This document shows, piece after piece, positions 53,007-61,707 of a stretch of DNA of 64,000 bases (its first letter is position 1; every line of letters starts with the position of its first letter). The translations under genes were made by a program, and so were the position numbers. Source of the DNA: Moduliflexus sp964602655 (lineage in GTDB: Bacteria > Moduliflexota > Moduliflexia > Moduliflexales > Moduliflexaceae); the NCBI GenBank assembly GCA_964602655.1, contig CAZRSF010000019.1, positions 1 to 64,000 on the forward strand, given 5' to 3'. The notes under the pieces are model-generated. The model ran no database searches, was not told the origin of the DNA, and saw nothing but the letters and a program-made list of their open reading frames with translations.

Positions 53007-54674
53007 ATGCGCAGCGATCAAATCACAGAAGGACTCGAACGAATGCCGAACCGGGCGTTACTCTACGCTACCGGCGTTCGTCCCGAACAAATTCAGAAAC
53101 CGTTTATCGGCCTCTGTTCCAGCTTTACCGACCTCATTCCCGGCCATATCGGAATGCGGGCGTTAGAACGCAAAATCGAATGGGGCGTCTGCTCCGGCGG
53201 CGGCGTGCCGTTTCTCTTCTCCGTTCCGGGCATCTGCGATGGCATCGCGATGGGACATTCCGGGATGCACTATTCGCTCCCGTCACGCGAACTGATCGCG
53301 GACATGATCGAATCCATTGTGCAGGCGCATCAGCTTGACGGCCTTGTGCTGCTGACGAACTGCGACAAAATCACGCCCGGCATGATTATGGCGGCCTGCC
53401 GCCTCGATGTCCCGACGATTGTCGTGACCGCAGGCCCAATGCATTCCGGTTATTATCATGGCCGCCGTCTGTCGCTTGTCACCGACACGTTCGAAGCGGT
53501 CGGGCTCTGTCAGGCCGGAAAGATGAGCGCGGAAGACGCCGCCGAATTAGAAATGGAAGCGTGCCCGGGCGAAGGCGCGTGTCAGGGCCTGTACACCGCC
53601 AATACGATGGCCTGTCTGAGCGAAGCAATGGGCTTGAGTCTGCCGGGAACGGCGACAGCATTGGCTGGAACTGCCAGAAAAGCGCGTATTGCGCAGCTTG
53701 CCGGTGAGCGGGTTGTCGAGCTTGTGCGCCAGAATATCACCAGTCGCCAGATCGTGACGCGGGAATCGCTGGAAAACGCGATCCGCATGGATTTGGCGTT
53801 GGGCGGCTCGACGAACACGACGCTGCATATTCCGGCGATTGCCCATGCCGCCGAAGTCAATATCACATTGGCGGATTTCGACCGATTGAGCCGGGAAACG
53901 CCGCAGCTTGCCTCGATGAATCCGGGCGGCAAAGATATGATGGAAGATTTGGATCACGCCGGTGGGATTCAGGCGATGATGAAAAGCCTCGAACCGCTTG
54001 TGAATAAATCGTGTTTGACGGTCAGTGGCAAAACGGTCGCCGAACTGCTCCAGAAAACGCCGGTGGGCGATCCGGCGGTGATTCGTCCGCTTGAGAATCC
54101 GATTCGCAAAGAAGGCGGCATTGTCGTATTGAAAGGCTCGTTAGCGACGGAAGGCGCAGTGGTGAAAAGTGGCGCGGTCACGCAAGAGATGCTGCAATTC
54201 GTCGGCACCGCCCGCGTGTTCGAATGCGAAGACGACGCGATGGCGTATCTCTTCGCCGGAAAAGTCATGCCGAAGGACGTGCTGATCATCCGCAACGAAG
54301 GCCCGAAAGGCGGACCGGGCATGCGCGAATCGTTAGCGTTGACGGCAGCAGTTGCCGGTTCTGGGCTTGGCGACAAAATCGCGATTATCACCGACGGGCG
54401 TTTCTCCGGCGGGACACGCAACCTGAGCATCGGCCACGTTTCGCCGGAAGCGGCGGATTGCGGCGCGATTGCGCTGGTCAAAGACGGAGATCGCATTGAA
54501 ATTGATATCCCGGCCAGAAAGCTCAATCTGATGGTTGATGAGGCGGAATTGACGACGCGCCGGGCAGCGTGGACACCGCGCCCGCCGAAATTCACCAAAG
54601 GCTGGCTGGCTCGTTATCAAAAGCTCGTGACCAGCGCAGCAAACGGGGCGGTTCTCGACGCTTCAAGAGTGTAG
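53007..54674 (+). CDS. ilvD: Dihydroxy-acid dehydratase IlvD
   Basis: A 555-residue Fe-S dehydratase giving the 2-keto acids of valine and isoleucine. Cluster cysteines lie at about 37 (LCSSFTDL), 119 (TNCDKITPGM) and 192 (GEGACQGLYTANTM). The end has TDGRFSGGTRNLSIGHVSPE as expected. Length is typical. Last gene of the branched-chain block. Confidence 0.96.
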   Translation: MRSDQITEGLERMPNRALLYATGVRPEQIQKPFIGLCSSFTDLIPGHIGMRALERKIEWGVCSGGGVPFLFSVPGICDGIAMGHSGMHYSLPSRELIADMIESIVQAHQLDGLVLLTNCDKITPGMIMAACRLDVPTIVVTAGPMHSGYYHGRRLSLVTDTFEAVGLCQAGKMSAEDAAELEMEACPGEGACQGLYTANTMACLSEAMGLSLPGTATALAGTARKARIAQLAGERVVELVRQNITSRQIVTRESLENAIRMDLALGGSTNTTLHIPAIAHAAEVNITLADFDRLSRETPQLASMNPGGKDMMEDLDHAGGIQAMMKSLEPLVNKSCLTVSGKTVAELLQKTPVGDPAVIRPLENPIRKEGGIVVLKGSLATEGAVVKSGAVTQEMLQFVGTARVFECEDDAMAYLFAGKVMPKDVLIIRNEGPKGGPGMRESLALTAAVAGSGLGDKIAIITDGRFSGGTRNLSIGHVSPEAADCGAIALVKDGDRIEIDIPARKLNLMVDEAELTTRRAAWTPRPPKFTKGWLARYQKLVTSAANGAVLDASRV

Positions 54675-54681
54675 GATGTAA

Positions 54682-54714
54682 AAACCTCGCAGGTGTTGGA
54701 AACCTGTGAGGTCT
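54682..54714. repeat. 33-nt dyad repeat, imperfect
   Basis: AAACCTCGCAGGTGTTGGAA then ACCTGTGAGGTCT, 8 nt after ilvD. Confidence 0.7.
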
Positions 54715-54876
54715 GCATCGCGAAATTTCTTGACATCCTCGAAGCTTGCTATCATCGAGGTAGATAGTTGTTTGCGGAGAAACAGATGGTCGCGATTTTG
54801 TTGTTCAAAACTATTACCGCCATTTCATCCAGTTCGACTGTTTGAAATGGACGCTATTATAAAGGGAGAAACTGTT

Positions 54877-55077
54877 ATGGAAATGACGCCGCAGCTTTCG
54901 ATGCATGAATGCAGAGTCCTGGAATATGTGTTAACCCATTTTATCGAACTCGAAAAAGACCCGAATCGCAAAGCCCAGATCAAAAAACTCCACGCCAAAT
55001 TCCGCGATTCCAATATCACCGCGGAAAGCATGGATTGGGATGAAGAAAAATTGAACGAAGAAAGCCCGAAATTATAA
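54877..55077 (+). CDS. Small hypothetical protein (66 residues)
   Basis: A charged helical protein (HECRVLEYVLTHFIELEKDP, then KAQIKKLHAKFRDSNITAES). No known domain. GGGAG is 8 nt upstream of ATG 54877, and a strong terminator follows, supporting a real gene. TTGACA at 54730-54735 may be part of its promoter, but the best -10 (TATCAT) is only 14 nt away. Confidence 0.7.
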   Translation: MEMTPQLSMHECRVLEYVLTHFIELEKDPNRKAQIKKLHAKFRDSNITAESMDWDEEKLNEESPKL

Positions 55078-55103
55078 GAACGGGTTTGACGCCGATGCGA
55101 TCA

Positions 55104-55141
55104 GCCTCTCCAGACAGCGCCGCCTGTCGGAGAGGCTTTTT
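55104..55141 (+). terminator. Intrinsic terminator after the 66-residue gene
   Basis: GCCTCTCC-A-GACAG pairs with CTGTC-GGAGAGGC around loop CGCCGC, followed by TTTTT. Confidence 0.9.
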
Positions 55142-55164
55142 CTTGATTCGATGCAACTATTTTA

Positions 55165-55262
55165 GGAGTGCCAAAGCTTGCTTTGGCAAGGGAGGGAGGA
55201 GAAGCCTCATCGCGCCCATCTCCCCGTCGTCATTGGACGGCCAAAGCAAGCTTTGGCACTCC
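55165..55262. repeat. GGAGTGCCAAAGC palindrome, split copy
   Basis: The same 23-bp arms as at 27709-27755, here separated by a 52-nt spacer. It lies 22 nt before psd. Confidence 0.92.
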
Positions 55263-55284
55263 TGAAAAGCGTTCTACTGAATAT

Positions 55285-55938
55285 ATGCGTTTCCCCATAG
55301 CCAAAGAAAGCTTTCCATTTTTATTTCCGCCGCTGCTGCTTGCGATTGCGCTCTTATTTTTCCCGCAAACCCGCTTCGGCGTTTGGTTCTGGATATGCGC
55401 TGCGCTTGCCTTCTGCGTGGCGGGCTTTTTCCGTGATCCCGAACGCGTGATTCCGCAAGGCGACAACCTGATTATCTGTCCGGCGGACGGCAAAATCATC
55501 AAAATCGAAGAGACGCGCTACCCCGCGCTCGGCGACGACACGTATCTGCAAGTCAGCATTTTCATGTCGGTCTTTAACGTCCACATCAACCGCGCCCCGA
55601 TTTCCGGCACGGTCGAACAAGTGCTGTACAATCCCGGCAAATTTTTCGCCGCATTCGAAGACAAAGCCTCATTACTGAATGAACAAAATTCGGTGATTCT
55701 CACCTCAACAGCCAATGGCAAGCCTGTAAAGATACTTGTGAAACAAATCGCCGGTTTGATTGCCCGACGCATCGTCTGCTACGCTCAACCCGGCATGACC
55801 TACGAACGCGGCCAGCGTTTCGGTCTGATTCGTTTCGGTTCGCGGGTTGACCTGATTCTGCCGAAAGAGACGGCGTTGCGCGTTCACCTGAATGATGTTG
55901 TTCGAGGCGGCGCGACAATTATCGGAGTGTTGCAGTAA
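55285..55938 (+). CDS. psd: Phosphatidylserine decarboxylase Psd (short type)
   Basis: A 217-residue proenzyme making phosphatidylethanolamine. Two N-terminal hydrophobic segments are followed by FRDPERVIP, ADGKIIKIEE, SIFMSVFNVHINRAPISGTV and the self-cleavage site RFGSRVDL (Gly185-Ser186), which yields the pyruvoyl group. The serine form comes from PssA at 36124. Start ATG 55285; a longer frame passes through the dispersed palindrome and is not credible. Confidence 0.95.
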   Translation: MRFPIAKESFPFLFPPLLLAIALLFFPQTRFGVWFWICAALAFCVAGFFRDPERVIPQGDNLIICPADGKIIKIEETRYPALGDDTYLQVSIFMSVFNVHINRAPISGTVEQVLYNPGKFFAAFEDKASLLNEQNSVILTSTANGKPVKILVKQIAGLIARRIVCYAQPGMTYERGQRFGLIRFGSRVDLILPKETALRVHLNDVVRGGATIIGVLQ

Positions 55939-55945
55939 TTTCTAT

Positions 55946-55975
55946 TTGACAATTGTTCACTCACTGCGTTATTAA
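55946..55975 (+). promoter_or_regulatory. Candidate promoter of the tandem 133-residue genes
   Basis: TTGACA (55946-55951) and TATTAA (55970-55975), 18-nt spacer. Confidence 0.55.
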
Positions 55976-56037
55976 TAGAACATTTGCTGAATACGTCGAA
56001 CCGATACGAATTAACCCTGCGATCAGGAGGTTTTATG

Positions 56038-56439
56038 ATGTCTCCAATCACGATTCTTGACAATGAGTATGTCACGCTCTGGTATCATTCTGACACCAGA
56101 ATCATTCATCACCAATTTCACAAATTCATACATGGGCAGCCCCTTCGTGATGCGCTTATGGCTGGAACGGAGGCAATGAAAAAATACGGCGCGGAAAAAT
56201 GGCTCTCTGATGATCGTAATAATAGCGCCTTGCCGCGCGTTGATATTGAATGGGCGCATACAGAATGGTTCGAGCGCACCGTTCTTGCCGGATGGAAATA
56301 CTGGGCGATTGTGCAGCCGGAAAAAATCATTGGGCAAATGAACATGAACCGCGAGGCAAAAACCTATTCAGAAAAAGGTATTATCACGGCGAAATTCGAT
56401 AATCCCGATGAGGCGATGGATTGGCTGAAAAAACAATAA
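56038..56439 (+). CDS. Hypothetical protein, tandem paralogue 1 (STAS/SpoIIAA-like size)
   Basis: A 133-residue soluble protein: ITILDNEYVTLWYHSDTRII, then HHQFHKFIHGQPLRDALMAG, ending FDNPDEAMDWLKKQ. It looks like an alpha/beta fold of the SpoIIAA-like or similar kind (the HHQFHKFIHG segment is conserved in both copies), but identity is not certain. ATG 56038 has AGGAGG 7 nt upstream. A nearly identical gene follows 72 nt later with the same length. Confidence 0.8.
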   Translation: MSPITILDNEYVTLWYHSDTRIIHHQFHKFIHGQPLRDALMAGTEAMKKYGAEKWLSDDRNNSALPRVDIEWAHTEWFERTVLAGWKYWAIVQPEKIIGQMNMNREAKTYSEKGIITAKFDNPDEAMDWLKKQ

Positions 56440-56511
56440 ACGCATGTCAATGATAGTGGTCGGATGACAGGAATGAATCCTACACAACCTTTCGAAGAAG
56501 GAGGCATGGTC

Positions 56512-56913
56512 ATGACTTCAATCACGATTCTTGATAATGAATACGTCACGCTCTGGTATCATCCAGACAAAAAAATGATCCACCATCAATTTCACAAATT
56601 CATGCATGGACAAGCGTTTCGCGACGCGCTGAATGCCGGGACAGATGCCATGAAAAAATACGGCGCACATAAATGGCTCTCGGATGATCGCAAGAACAGC
56701 GCATTGTCAAAAAATGACCTTGAATGGGCTCATACGCAATGGTTTCCACGGACAGTGCTCTCTGGCTGGAAATATTGGGCAATCGTGCTGCCTGAAGATA
56801 TTATCGGACAGATGAATATGAACCGCGAAGCCAAGATCAATTCAGAAAAAGGCATTATCACCGCCCAATTCGATAATCCCGATGAGGCGATGGCCTGGCT
56901 GGAGAAACAATAG
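56512..56913 (+). CDS. Hypothetical protein, tandem paralogue 2
   Basis: A 133-residue copy of the preceding protein, collinear without gaps. Shared blocks are SITILDNEYVTLWYH, GAHKWLSDDR, LSGWKYWAIV and QMNMNREAK. Differences cluster around residues 60-95. AAGGAGG is 7 nt before ATG 56512; the closer ATG 56506 is too near the SD. Recent duplication is likely. Confidence 0.8.
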   Translation: MTSITILDNEYVTLWYHPDKKMIHHQFHKFMHGQAFRDALNAGTDAMKKYGAHKWLSDDRKNSALSKNDLEWAHTQWFPRTVLSGWKYWAIVLPEDIIGQMNMNREAKINSEKGIITAQFDNPDEAMAWLEKQ

Positions 56914-56994
56914 CATATCAACACACGTTTTACGCGGAGGGAATCGGACATCTTCCGCGTAAAGCGTAACAACATACAAGGAGAACGCTCACGC

Positions 56995-57792
56995 ATGGTT
57001 TTTTTCTTAAAAGTCATTCTGCTCGGCATTATCGAAGGCATTACGGAGTTTTTGCCGATCAGCAGCACCGGTCATTTGATTCTTGTGAATCATTTCCTTG
57101 AATTCACTGGTGATTTCGCCAAAACATTCGACGTGGTCATTCAGTTGGGCGCGATTTTATCGGTGATTGTCTATTTTTTCAACGACTTGTATCCGTTTTC
57201 GCCCGGTTTGCAAGCGGAACGCAAACGCGAGATTTTCACGCTCTGGCAAAAATCGCTGTTAGCGGTCGTGCCGGCGTTAGTTTTAGGGGCGTTGTTCGAC
57301 GACGTAATTGAAGAACATCTGTTCACGCCGACAGTCGTGGCCATCACGCTTTTTGTCGGCGGCGTGATTATTCTTCTGATTGAGCGGCGCAACATGACGC
57401 CGAGCATTCTTTCAATCAAAGGCCTGTCGTATCGCATGGCGCTCGCGATTGGCGGGATGCAGTGCATCGCCATGATTCCCGGCGTCTCGCGGTCGGCGGC
57501 GACGATTATCGGCGCGATGCTGCTTGGCGCGGCGCGTCCTGTGGCTGCGGAGTTTTCGTTTTTCCTCGCGATTCCGACGATGTTTGCGGCGTCCGGCTAT
57601 TCGATGTTGAAAGCAGGTTTCACGCTCTCTCCGATGGAATGGGGCGCGTTAGCGCTCGGGTTTGTCGTGGCATTCTTGACGGCGTGGGCGGTGATCGCGC
57701 TCTTCATGAGCTATATCCGCAAGCATGATTTCACGGCCTTCGGCTATTATCGGATTCTGCTGGCGGGCGTGGTGTTCTGGCTGCTGTCATAA
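56995..57792 (+). CDS. uppP: Undecaprenyl-diphosphatase UppP (BacA)
   Basis: A 265-residue membrane phosphatase that recycles undecaprenyl pyrophosphate for cell-wall synthesis. The motif GIIEGITEFLPISSTGHLIL near the N-terminus and the PGVSRSAATI motif in the middle hold the catalytic residues. About eight helices. AAGGAG lies 10 nt upstream. Confidence 0.96.
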   Translation: MVFFLKVILLGIIEGITEFLPISSTGHLILVNHFLEFTGDFAKTFDVVIQLGAILSVIVYFFNDLYPFSPGLQAERKREIFTLWQKSLLAVVPALVLGALFDDVIEEHLFTPTVVAITLFVGGVIILLIERRNMTPSILSIKGLSYRMALAIGGMQCIAMIPGVSRSAATIIGAMLLGAARPVAAEFSFFLAIPTMFAASGYSMLKAGFTLSPMEWGALALGFVVAFLTAWAVIALFMSYIRKHDFTAFGYYRILLAGVVFWLLS

Positions 57793-57974
57793 TTTACAAA
57801 ACTATCCTTTCTATCCAAGCATATCGGATAAATTATTTGCGCTGCAATCAAGTGCTGTAAAAATGTTCTTTTTCTACAGGACAGACTGAACCACTATTGA
57901 GCTTCGATTGTCTGAATAATCGGAGAGCAACAGTTCGAATATTTCGGATACGACGTTTTCCCCTTTGTTTCCGC

Positions 57975-58003
57975 TTGACAGGCGCGGGAAAAGATCGTAT
58001 CGT
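57975..58003 (+). promoter_or_regulatory. Candidate promoter of the Pup-proteasome operon
   Basis: TTGACA (57975-57980) and TATCGT (57998-58003), 17-nt spacer, 148 nt before mpa. Confidence 0.6.
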
Positions 58004-58054
58004 AAGGGATGTCATGCGACTTGGGCGCGACATGGCAGGGAATATAAGAGTTTG

Positions 58055-58115
58055 ACCTCGTTGAGATGGTTGCGGAATGCGGGTGAGCTCAAAAACCATC
58101 TGGCGAGGTTTTTTT
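58055..58115 (+). terminator. Terminator-like hairpin in the mpa leader (possible attenuator)
   Basis: ACCTCGTTGAGATGGTT (58055-58071) pairs with AACCATCTGGCGAGGT (58094-58109) with one bulge and two possible G-U pairs, followed by seven T. It sits between the candidate promoter and mpa, so some transcripts should stop after about 100 nt. Confidence 0.75.
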
Positions 58116-58150
58116 ATCACGAGAGCGCAATCGTTACGAGGGAACCACCG

Positions 58151-59977
58151 ATGGAAGAGTTGTACAAAAATGACGATAAAATGGGATTCATGCGAAATAC
58201 GATGAAAAAATTGTCCTCGCATCTGCCCAAAACCGACGCGACTGTGCAGCATCACATCATCCAGTTCGAGCAGCAGGTGAAAGAGCTACAGAGTCAAGTG
58301 ACGTTCCTGGAAGGCGAATCCGATGAACTTCTGCAAAAACTCGACCGCAACTTGCATGAATTCGAAGTGCTGCGCCGGAAATATTACCGAATGAAAGAGC
58401 AGCAGATTGAGTCTCGCCGCCGCAATGAACGGTTAGCGACAAAACTTCAGGAATTGAAAACCCTGATTCGCGAAAAACAGGAAGAGATTGATACGCTCTG
58501 CGCTCCGCCGAACAGCTATGGCACGTTTTTAGCCGTGAACGATGACAATACGATTGATGTGGAAAATGATGGACGGCGGCTGCGCGTCACGGTGCGTCCC
58601 GGCCTTGAAAATCAGCAGTTCAGCGCAGGCCAACAGTTGATTTTGAACGAATCATTGAACGTCATCGGCTTCGCGAATCAGGAATTCAAAGGGGAAGTCG
58701 TTCAGATCAAACAGTTGCTCAGCGATAACCGCGCCATTGTCAGCGGACGCGCCGACGAAGAAAAGGTGATTGGCGTCGCCGACGAACTCAGCCATGAAAA
58801 ATTAGCCATTGGCGATAGCTTATTGCTCAATATTCGCTCGAATTACGCGGTCGAAAAACTCCCGAAAACGCATGTCGAAGAATTGCTGCTGGAAGAAGTG
58901 CCGGACATTACCTACGCGCAGATCGGCGGGTTAGAGGCGCAAATCGAGCAGATTCGCGACGCCGTCGAACTGCCGTATCTGTATCCGAAAGAATTTCAGA
59001 CGTATAAGCTCACCCCGCCGAAAGGCGTCTTATTATACGGCCCGCCAGGCTGCGGCAAGACGATGATTGCCAAAGCGATTGCCAATAGTCTCGCGCAGAA
59101 AATGACGGAAAAAACGGGCGTCAAAGCCAAAAGTTTCTTTTTGAACGTCAAAGGTCCGGAATTGCTGAATAAATACGTCGGCGAAACCGAACATAAGCTG
59201 CGTCAGGTCTTTTCGCGGGCGAAAGAAATTGCGTCGGATGAAACGCCGGTCGTGATCTTTTTCGATGAAATGGATGCGCTGTTTCGGATGCGCGGTTCCG
59301 GGATTTCCTCTGACATGGAAGCCACCGTCGTCGCCCAATTTCTCGCTGAAATTGACGGCGTGGAAGCCTTGAAAAACGTCATTATCATCGGCGCGAGCAA
59401 CCGGCAGGATTTGATTGATCCGGCGGTACTGCGACCAGGCCGGTTGGATGTCAAAATCAAAATAGACCGCCCGGATAAAGACTCGGCTAAACAAATTTTT
59501 GTCAAATATCTCACGTCGGATTTACCCTTTGACGATAGCGAACTTCAGGCGCATCAACATGACCGCGAAGCGGTTGTGCTGTCGCTGATCGAGCAGACGA
59601 TTGCGCAGATGTATGAAACCAACGAAGAGAATAAATTTCTGGAAGTGACTTACGCCAAAGGGAGTAAGGAAATTTATTACTTCAAGGATTTTGCCAGTGG
59701 CGCCATGATCGAGCATATTGTCCGCCGCGCCAAAAAAACCGCGCTGAAACGCTCATTGACGCAGCCGGAAACAGGCTTAAAAATTGATGATTTCCGGCAG
59801 GCGGTCATTGATGAATTCAAAGAAAACGAGGAACTGCCGAACACGACCAATCCTGACGATTGGGCGAAAATCGCAGGGCGCAAAGGCGACCGCATCGTCA
59901 ATGTCCGCGTCCTCAAAGAGACGGAAAACGGCGAAGAACGACCGGTCGAAACCATTACCGCAGGGCAATATTTGTAG
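58151..59977 (+). CDS. mpa: Proteasome-associated ATPase Mpa/ARC
   Basis: A 608-residue AAA+ unfoldase that feeds pupylated proteins to the 20S core. It has an N-terminal coiled coil (about 35-115, the Pup-binding part), a double OB region (about 120-245), then the AAA+ domain with Walker A GPPGCGKT (297-304), Walker B VVIFFDEMDALF (367-378), and GASNRQDLIDPAVLRPGRLD. The last residues are GQYL, like the Mycobacterium Mpa tail that docks on the core. GAGGGA is 7 nt before ATG 58151. First gene of the operon. Confidence 0.97.
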   Translation: MEELYKNDDKMGFMRNTMKKLSSHLPKTDATVQHHIIQFEQQVKELQSQVTFLEGESDELLQKLDRNLHEFEVLRRKYYRMKEQQIESRRRNERLATKLQELKTLIREKQEEIDTLCAPPNSYGTFLAVNDDNTIDVENDGRRLRVTVRPGLENQQFSAGQQLILNESLNVIGFANQEFKGEVVQIKQLLSDNRAIVSGRADEEKVIGVADELSHEKLAIGDSLLLNIRSNYAVEKLPKTHVEELLLEEVPDITYAQIGGLEAQIEQIRDAVELPYLYPKEFQTYKLTPPKGVLLYGPPGCGKTMIAKAIANSLAQKMTEKTGVKAKSFFLNVKGPELLNKYVGETEHKLRQVFSRAKEIASDETPVVIFFDEMDALFRMRGSGISSDMEATVVAQFLAEIDGVEALKNVIIIGASNRQDLIDPAVLRPGRLDVKIKIDRPDKDSAKQIFVKYLTSDLPFDDSELQAHQHDREAVVLSLIEQTIAQMYETNEENKFLEVTYAKGSKEIYYFKDFASGAMIEHIVRRAKKTALKRSLTQPETGLKIDDFRQAVIDEFKENEELPNTTNPDDWAKIAGRKGDRIVNVRVLKETENGEERPVETITAGQYL

Positions 59978-59987
59978 ATGTTTTTTA

Positions 59988-60074
59988 GCCACAGATTTAC
60001 ACAGATTCTTTTTGCGAATTAAACGATAAACCCTAAAAAAATCTGTGTAAATCTGTGAAATCTGTGTCTAAAAA
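59988..60074. repeat. CACAGATT-type dispersed repeat
   Basis: CCACAGATTTACACAGATTC on the left and AAATCTGTGTAAATCTGTGA then AATCTGTGTC on the right. It matches 42033-42103. An assembly gap follows at 60088. Confidence 0.8.
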
Positions 60075-60087
60075 ATAATAGGTGAAA

Positions 60088-60097
60088 NNNNNNNNNN
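60088..60097. other. Assembly gap (10 N)
   Basis: Undetermined bases 25 nt before dop. The dop ribosome site may lie in or near it. Confidence 0.95.
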
Positions 60098-60121
60098 TAC
60101 AACACTTTTCTTACTTATCGT

Positions 60122-61606
60122 ATGGCAATTCCTAAAATTATCGGCACGGAAACAGAGTACGGAATTCTGGTCAAAAACAGCGCGAAATTCGACCCGATTT
60201 CGCACTCGATTCTGATTGTCAACAGCTATTCGGGCGGACAACACGTGCGAACGCTCTGGGATTATGAGGAAGAAAGTCCGTATGCAGACGCGCGGGGGTT
60301 CAAGGTAGATCGGAAGGTCGAGGCGCCGAAAGGGCAGGAAAATACGACAATCAATAAAATTCTCGATAATGGCGCGCGTTTGTATGTTGACCACGCTCAT
60401 CCGGAGTTTTCGACGCCGGAATGCTCGACGCCGAGGGATGTGGTGTTATACGAAAAGGCGGGCGAGCAGATTTTGTACCAGAGTATGCTTCAGGCCAATA
60501 CGCTGCTGCCAAAGGATCAGCAAATGCTGATTTATAAAAACAACAGTGATTATAAAGGCAATAGTTACGGGTATCACGAAAATTATTTAGTTGATCGCAA
60601 TATGCCGTTCGAGCGGATTTGCGACTATCTGACGACATTTCTTGTCACGCGCCAGATTTTCACGGGCGCAGGCAAAATCGGTGCGGAAAACGGCGGACGC
60701 CAGACGCATTTTCAGATATCGCAGCGAGCAGATTTTTTCGAAACCGACATCGGCCTGGACACGATGGTGAAACGCCCGATCATTAACACGCGCGATGAAC
60801 CGCACGCCGACCGGAATAAATATCGCCGACTGCATGTGATTACCGGCGACGTGAATATGGCGGAGTTCTCTACGTATCTCAAAGTCGGAACGACCGCGCT
60901 GGTTCTGAGTATGCTTGAAGATGACGCGCTTCCTTCCCGACTGACGCTCAAAAATCCGGTCGCCGCCATGCGGGAGGTCTCGCGCGATTTGCGTTGCGCC
61001 GCGCCGTTGTTGCTTGAAAACGGGCAAAAGATGACGGCCATAGAGATTCAGCAGGAATTTCTGTTTCGCGCTCAACGTTACATTGCAACGCAACCGCCCG
61101 ATCCGATAAACGCAGAGGTGGTCAAGAATTGGGGCGACACGCTTGACGCTTTGCGCCGCGATCCGGAGGAATTATCGCAGCGCCTGGATTGGGTGATCAA
61201 ACAGAACATGCTGGAAAATTACCGCGATAAGCATCAATGCGACTGGGATGATCCCCGGCTGCGCATGGTGGATTTGCAGTATCACGATATTCGCCCGGAC
61301 AAGAGCGTGTATCACTTGCTGCAACGGCAAGGGAAAATCGAGCGGATGGTCGCGGACGACGAGATTCGCCACGCCGTGGCGCAGCCGCCGGACGATACGC
61401 GCGCGTATTTTCGCGGAAAATGCCTGCAAAAATACGGTGAACAGGTGTATGGCGTGAGTTGGGGCGCGATTTCTTTCGAAGTCGGCGAGAAGGCGGTCAA
61501 GCGGATTTTGATGCCCGAACCGACGAAAGGCACGCGCCGTCATGTCCAGGAACTCTTAGAAAAATCAGGGACAGTCGAAGAATTATTGACAAATCTTGTC
61601 AGTTAA
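60122..61606 (+). CDS. dop: Deamidase/depupylase Dop
   Basis: A 494-residue member of the carboxylate-amine ligase-like Dop/PafA family. GTETEYGI at 8-15 holds the Mg/ATP Glu residues, and Asp90 in NGARLYVDHAHPEFSTPEC is the catalytic Asp. Residues about 35-81 form an insertion (Dop-loop) that is absent from the downstream PafA, which identifies this copy as Dop. Dop removes Pup from proteins and can deamidate Pup ending in Gln. The Pup here ends in Glu, so only depupylation is needed. Confidence 0.95.
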   Translation: MAIPKIIGTETEYGILVKNSAKFDPISHSILIVNSYSGGQHVRTLWDYEEESPYADARGFKVDRKVEAPKGQENTTINKILDNGARLYVDHAHPEFSTPECSTPRDVVLYEKAGEQILYQSMLQANTLLPKDQQMLIYKNNSDYKGNSYGYHENYLVDRNMPFERICDYLTTFLVTRQIFTGAGKIGAENGGRQTHFQISQRADFFETDIGLDTMVKRPIINTRDEPHADRNKYRRLHVITGDVNMAEFSTYLKVGTTALVLSMLEDDALPSRLTLKNPVAAMREVSRDLRCAAPLLLENGQKMTAIEIQQEFLFRAQRYIATQPPDPINAEVVKNWGDTLDALRRDPEELSQRLDWVIKQNMLENYRDKHQCDWDDPRLRMVDLQYHDIRPDKSVYHLLQRQGKIERMVADDEIRHAVAQPPDDTRAYFRGKCLQKYGEQVYGVSWGAISFEVGEKAVKRILMPEPTKGTRRHVQELLEKSGTVEELLTNLVS

Positions 61607-61629
61607 CCGTAAAAGACATTTTATGTGTA

Positions 61630-61675
61630 GGTCGAAATTTTATTTCGACCAAACGACGAAATGCAATTTCGTCGT
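61630..61675 (+). promoter_or_regulatory. Twin hairpins between dop and pup
   Basis: GGTCGAAAT/ATTTCGACC (61630-61650, loop TTT) and ACGACGAAAT/ATTTCGTCGT (61653-61675, loop GCA). No T-run. They may stabilise or process the pup mRNA, or be members of the repeat family at 21713-21783. Confidence 0.55.
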
Positions 61676-61707
61676 ACATAATCGAATATCGCAAACACGA
61701 GGGACGC

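Larger units (their letters stand above)
57793..58150. other. Proteasome operon leader region
   Basis: A 358-nt gap after uppP. The left half shows nothing clear; the right half holds a promoter (57975-58003) and an intrinsic-terminator hairpin (58055-58115), then the mpa ribosome site. A GATGTC/GACATG dyad lies in the leader near 58006-58033. Confidence 0.7.

Noticed and set aside
57965..58150. In-frame 62-residue extension upstream of mpa
   Set aside because: It would be translated from the promoter -35 and through the terminator hairpin; ATG 58151 has a good SD and gives the normal Mpa length.
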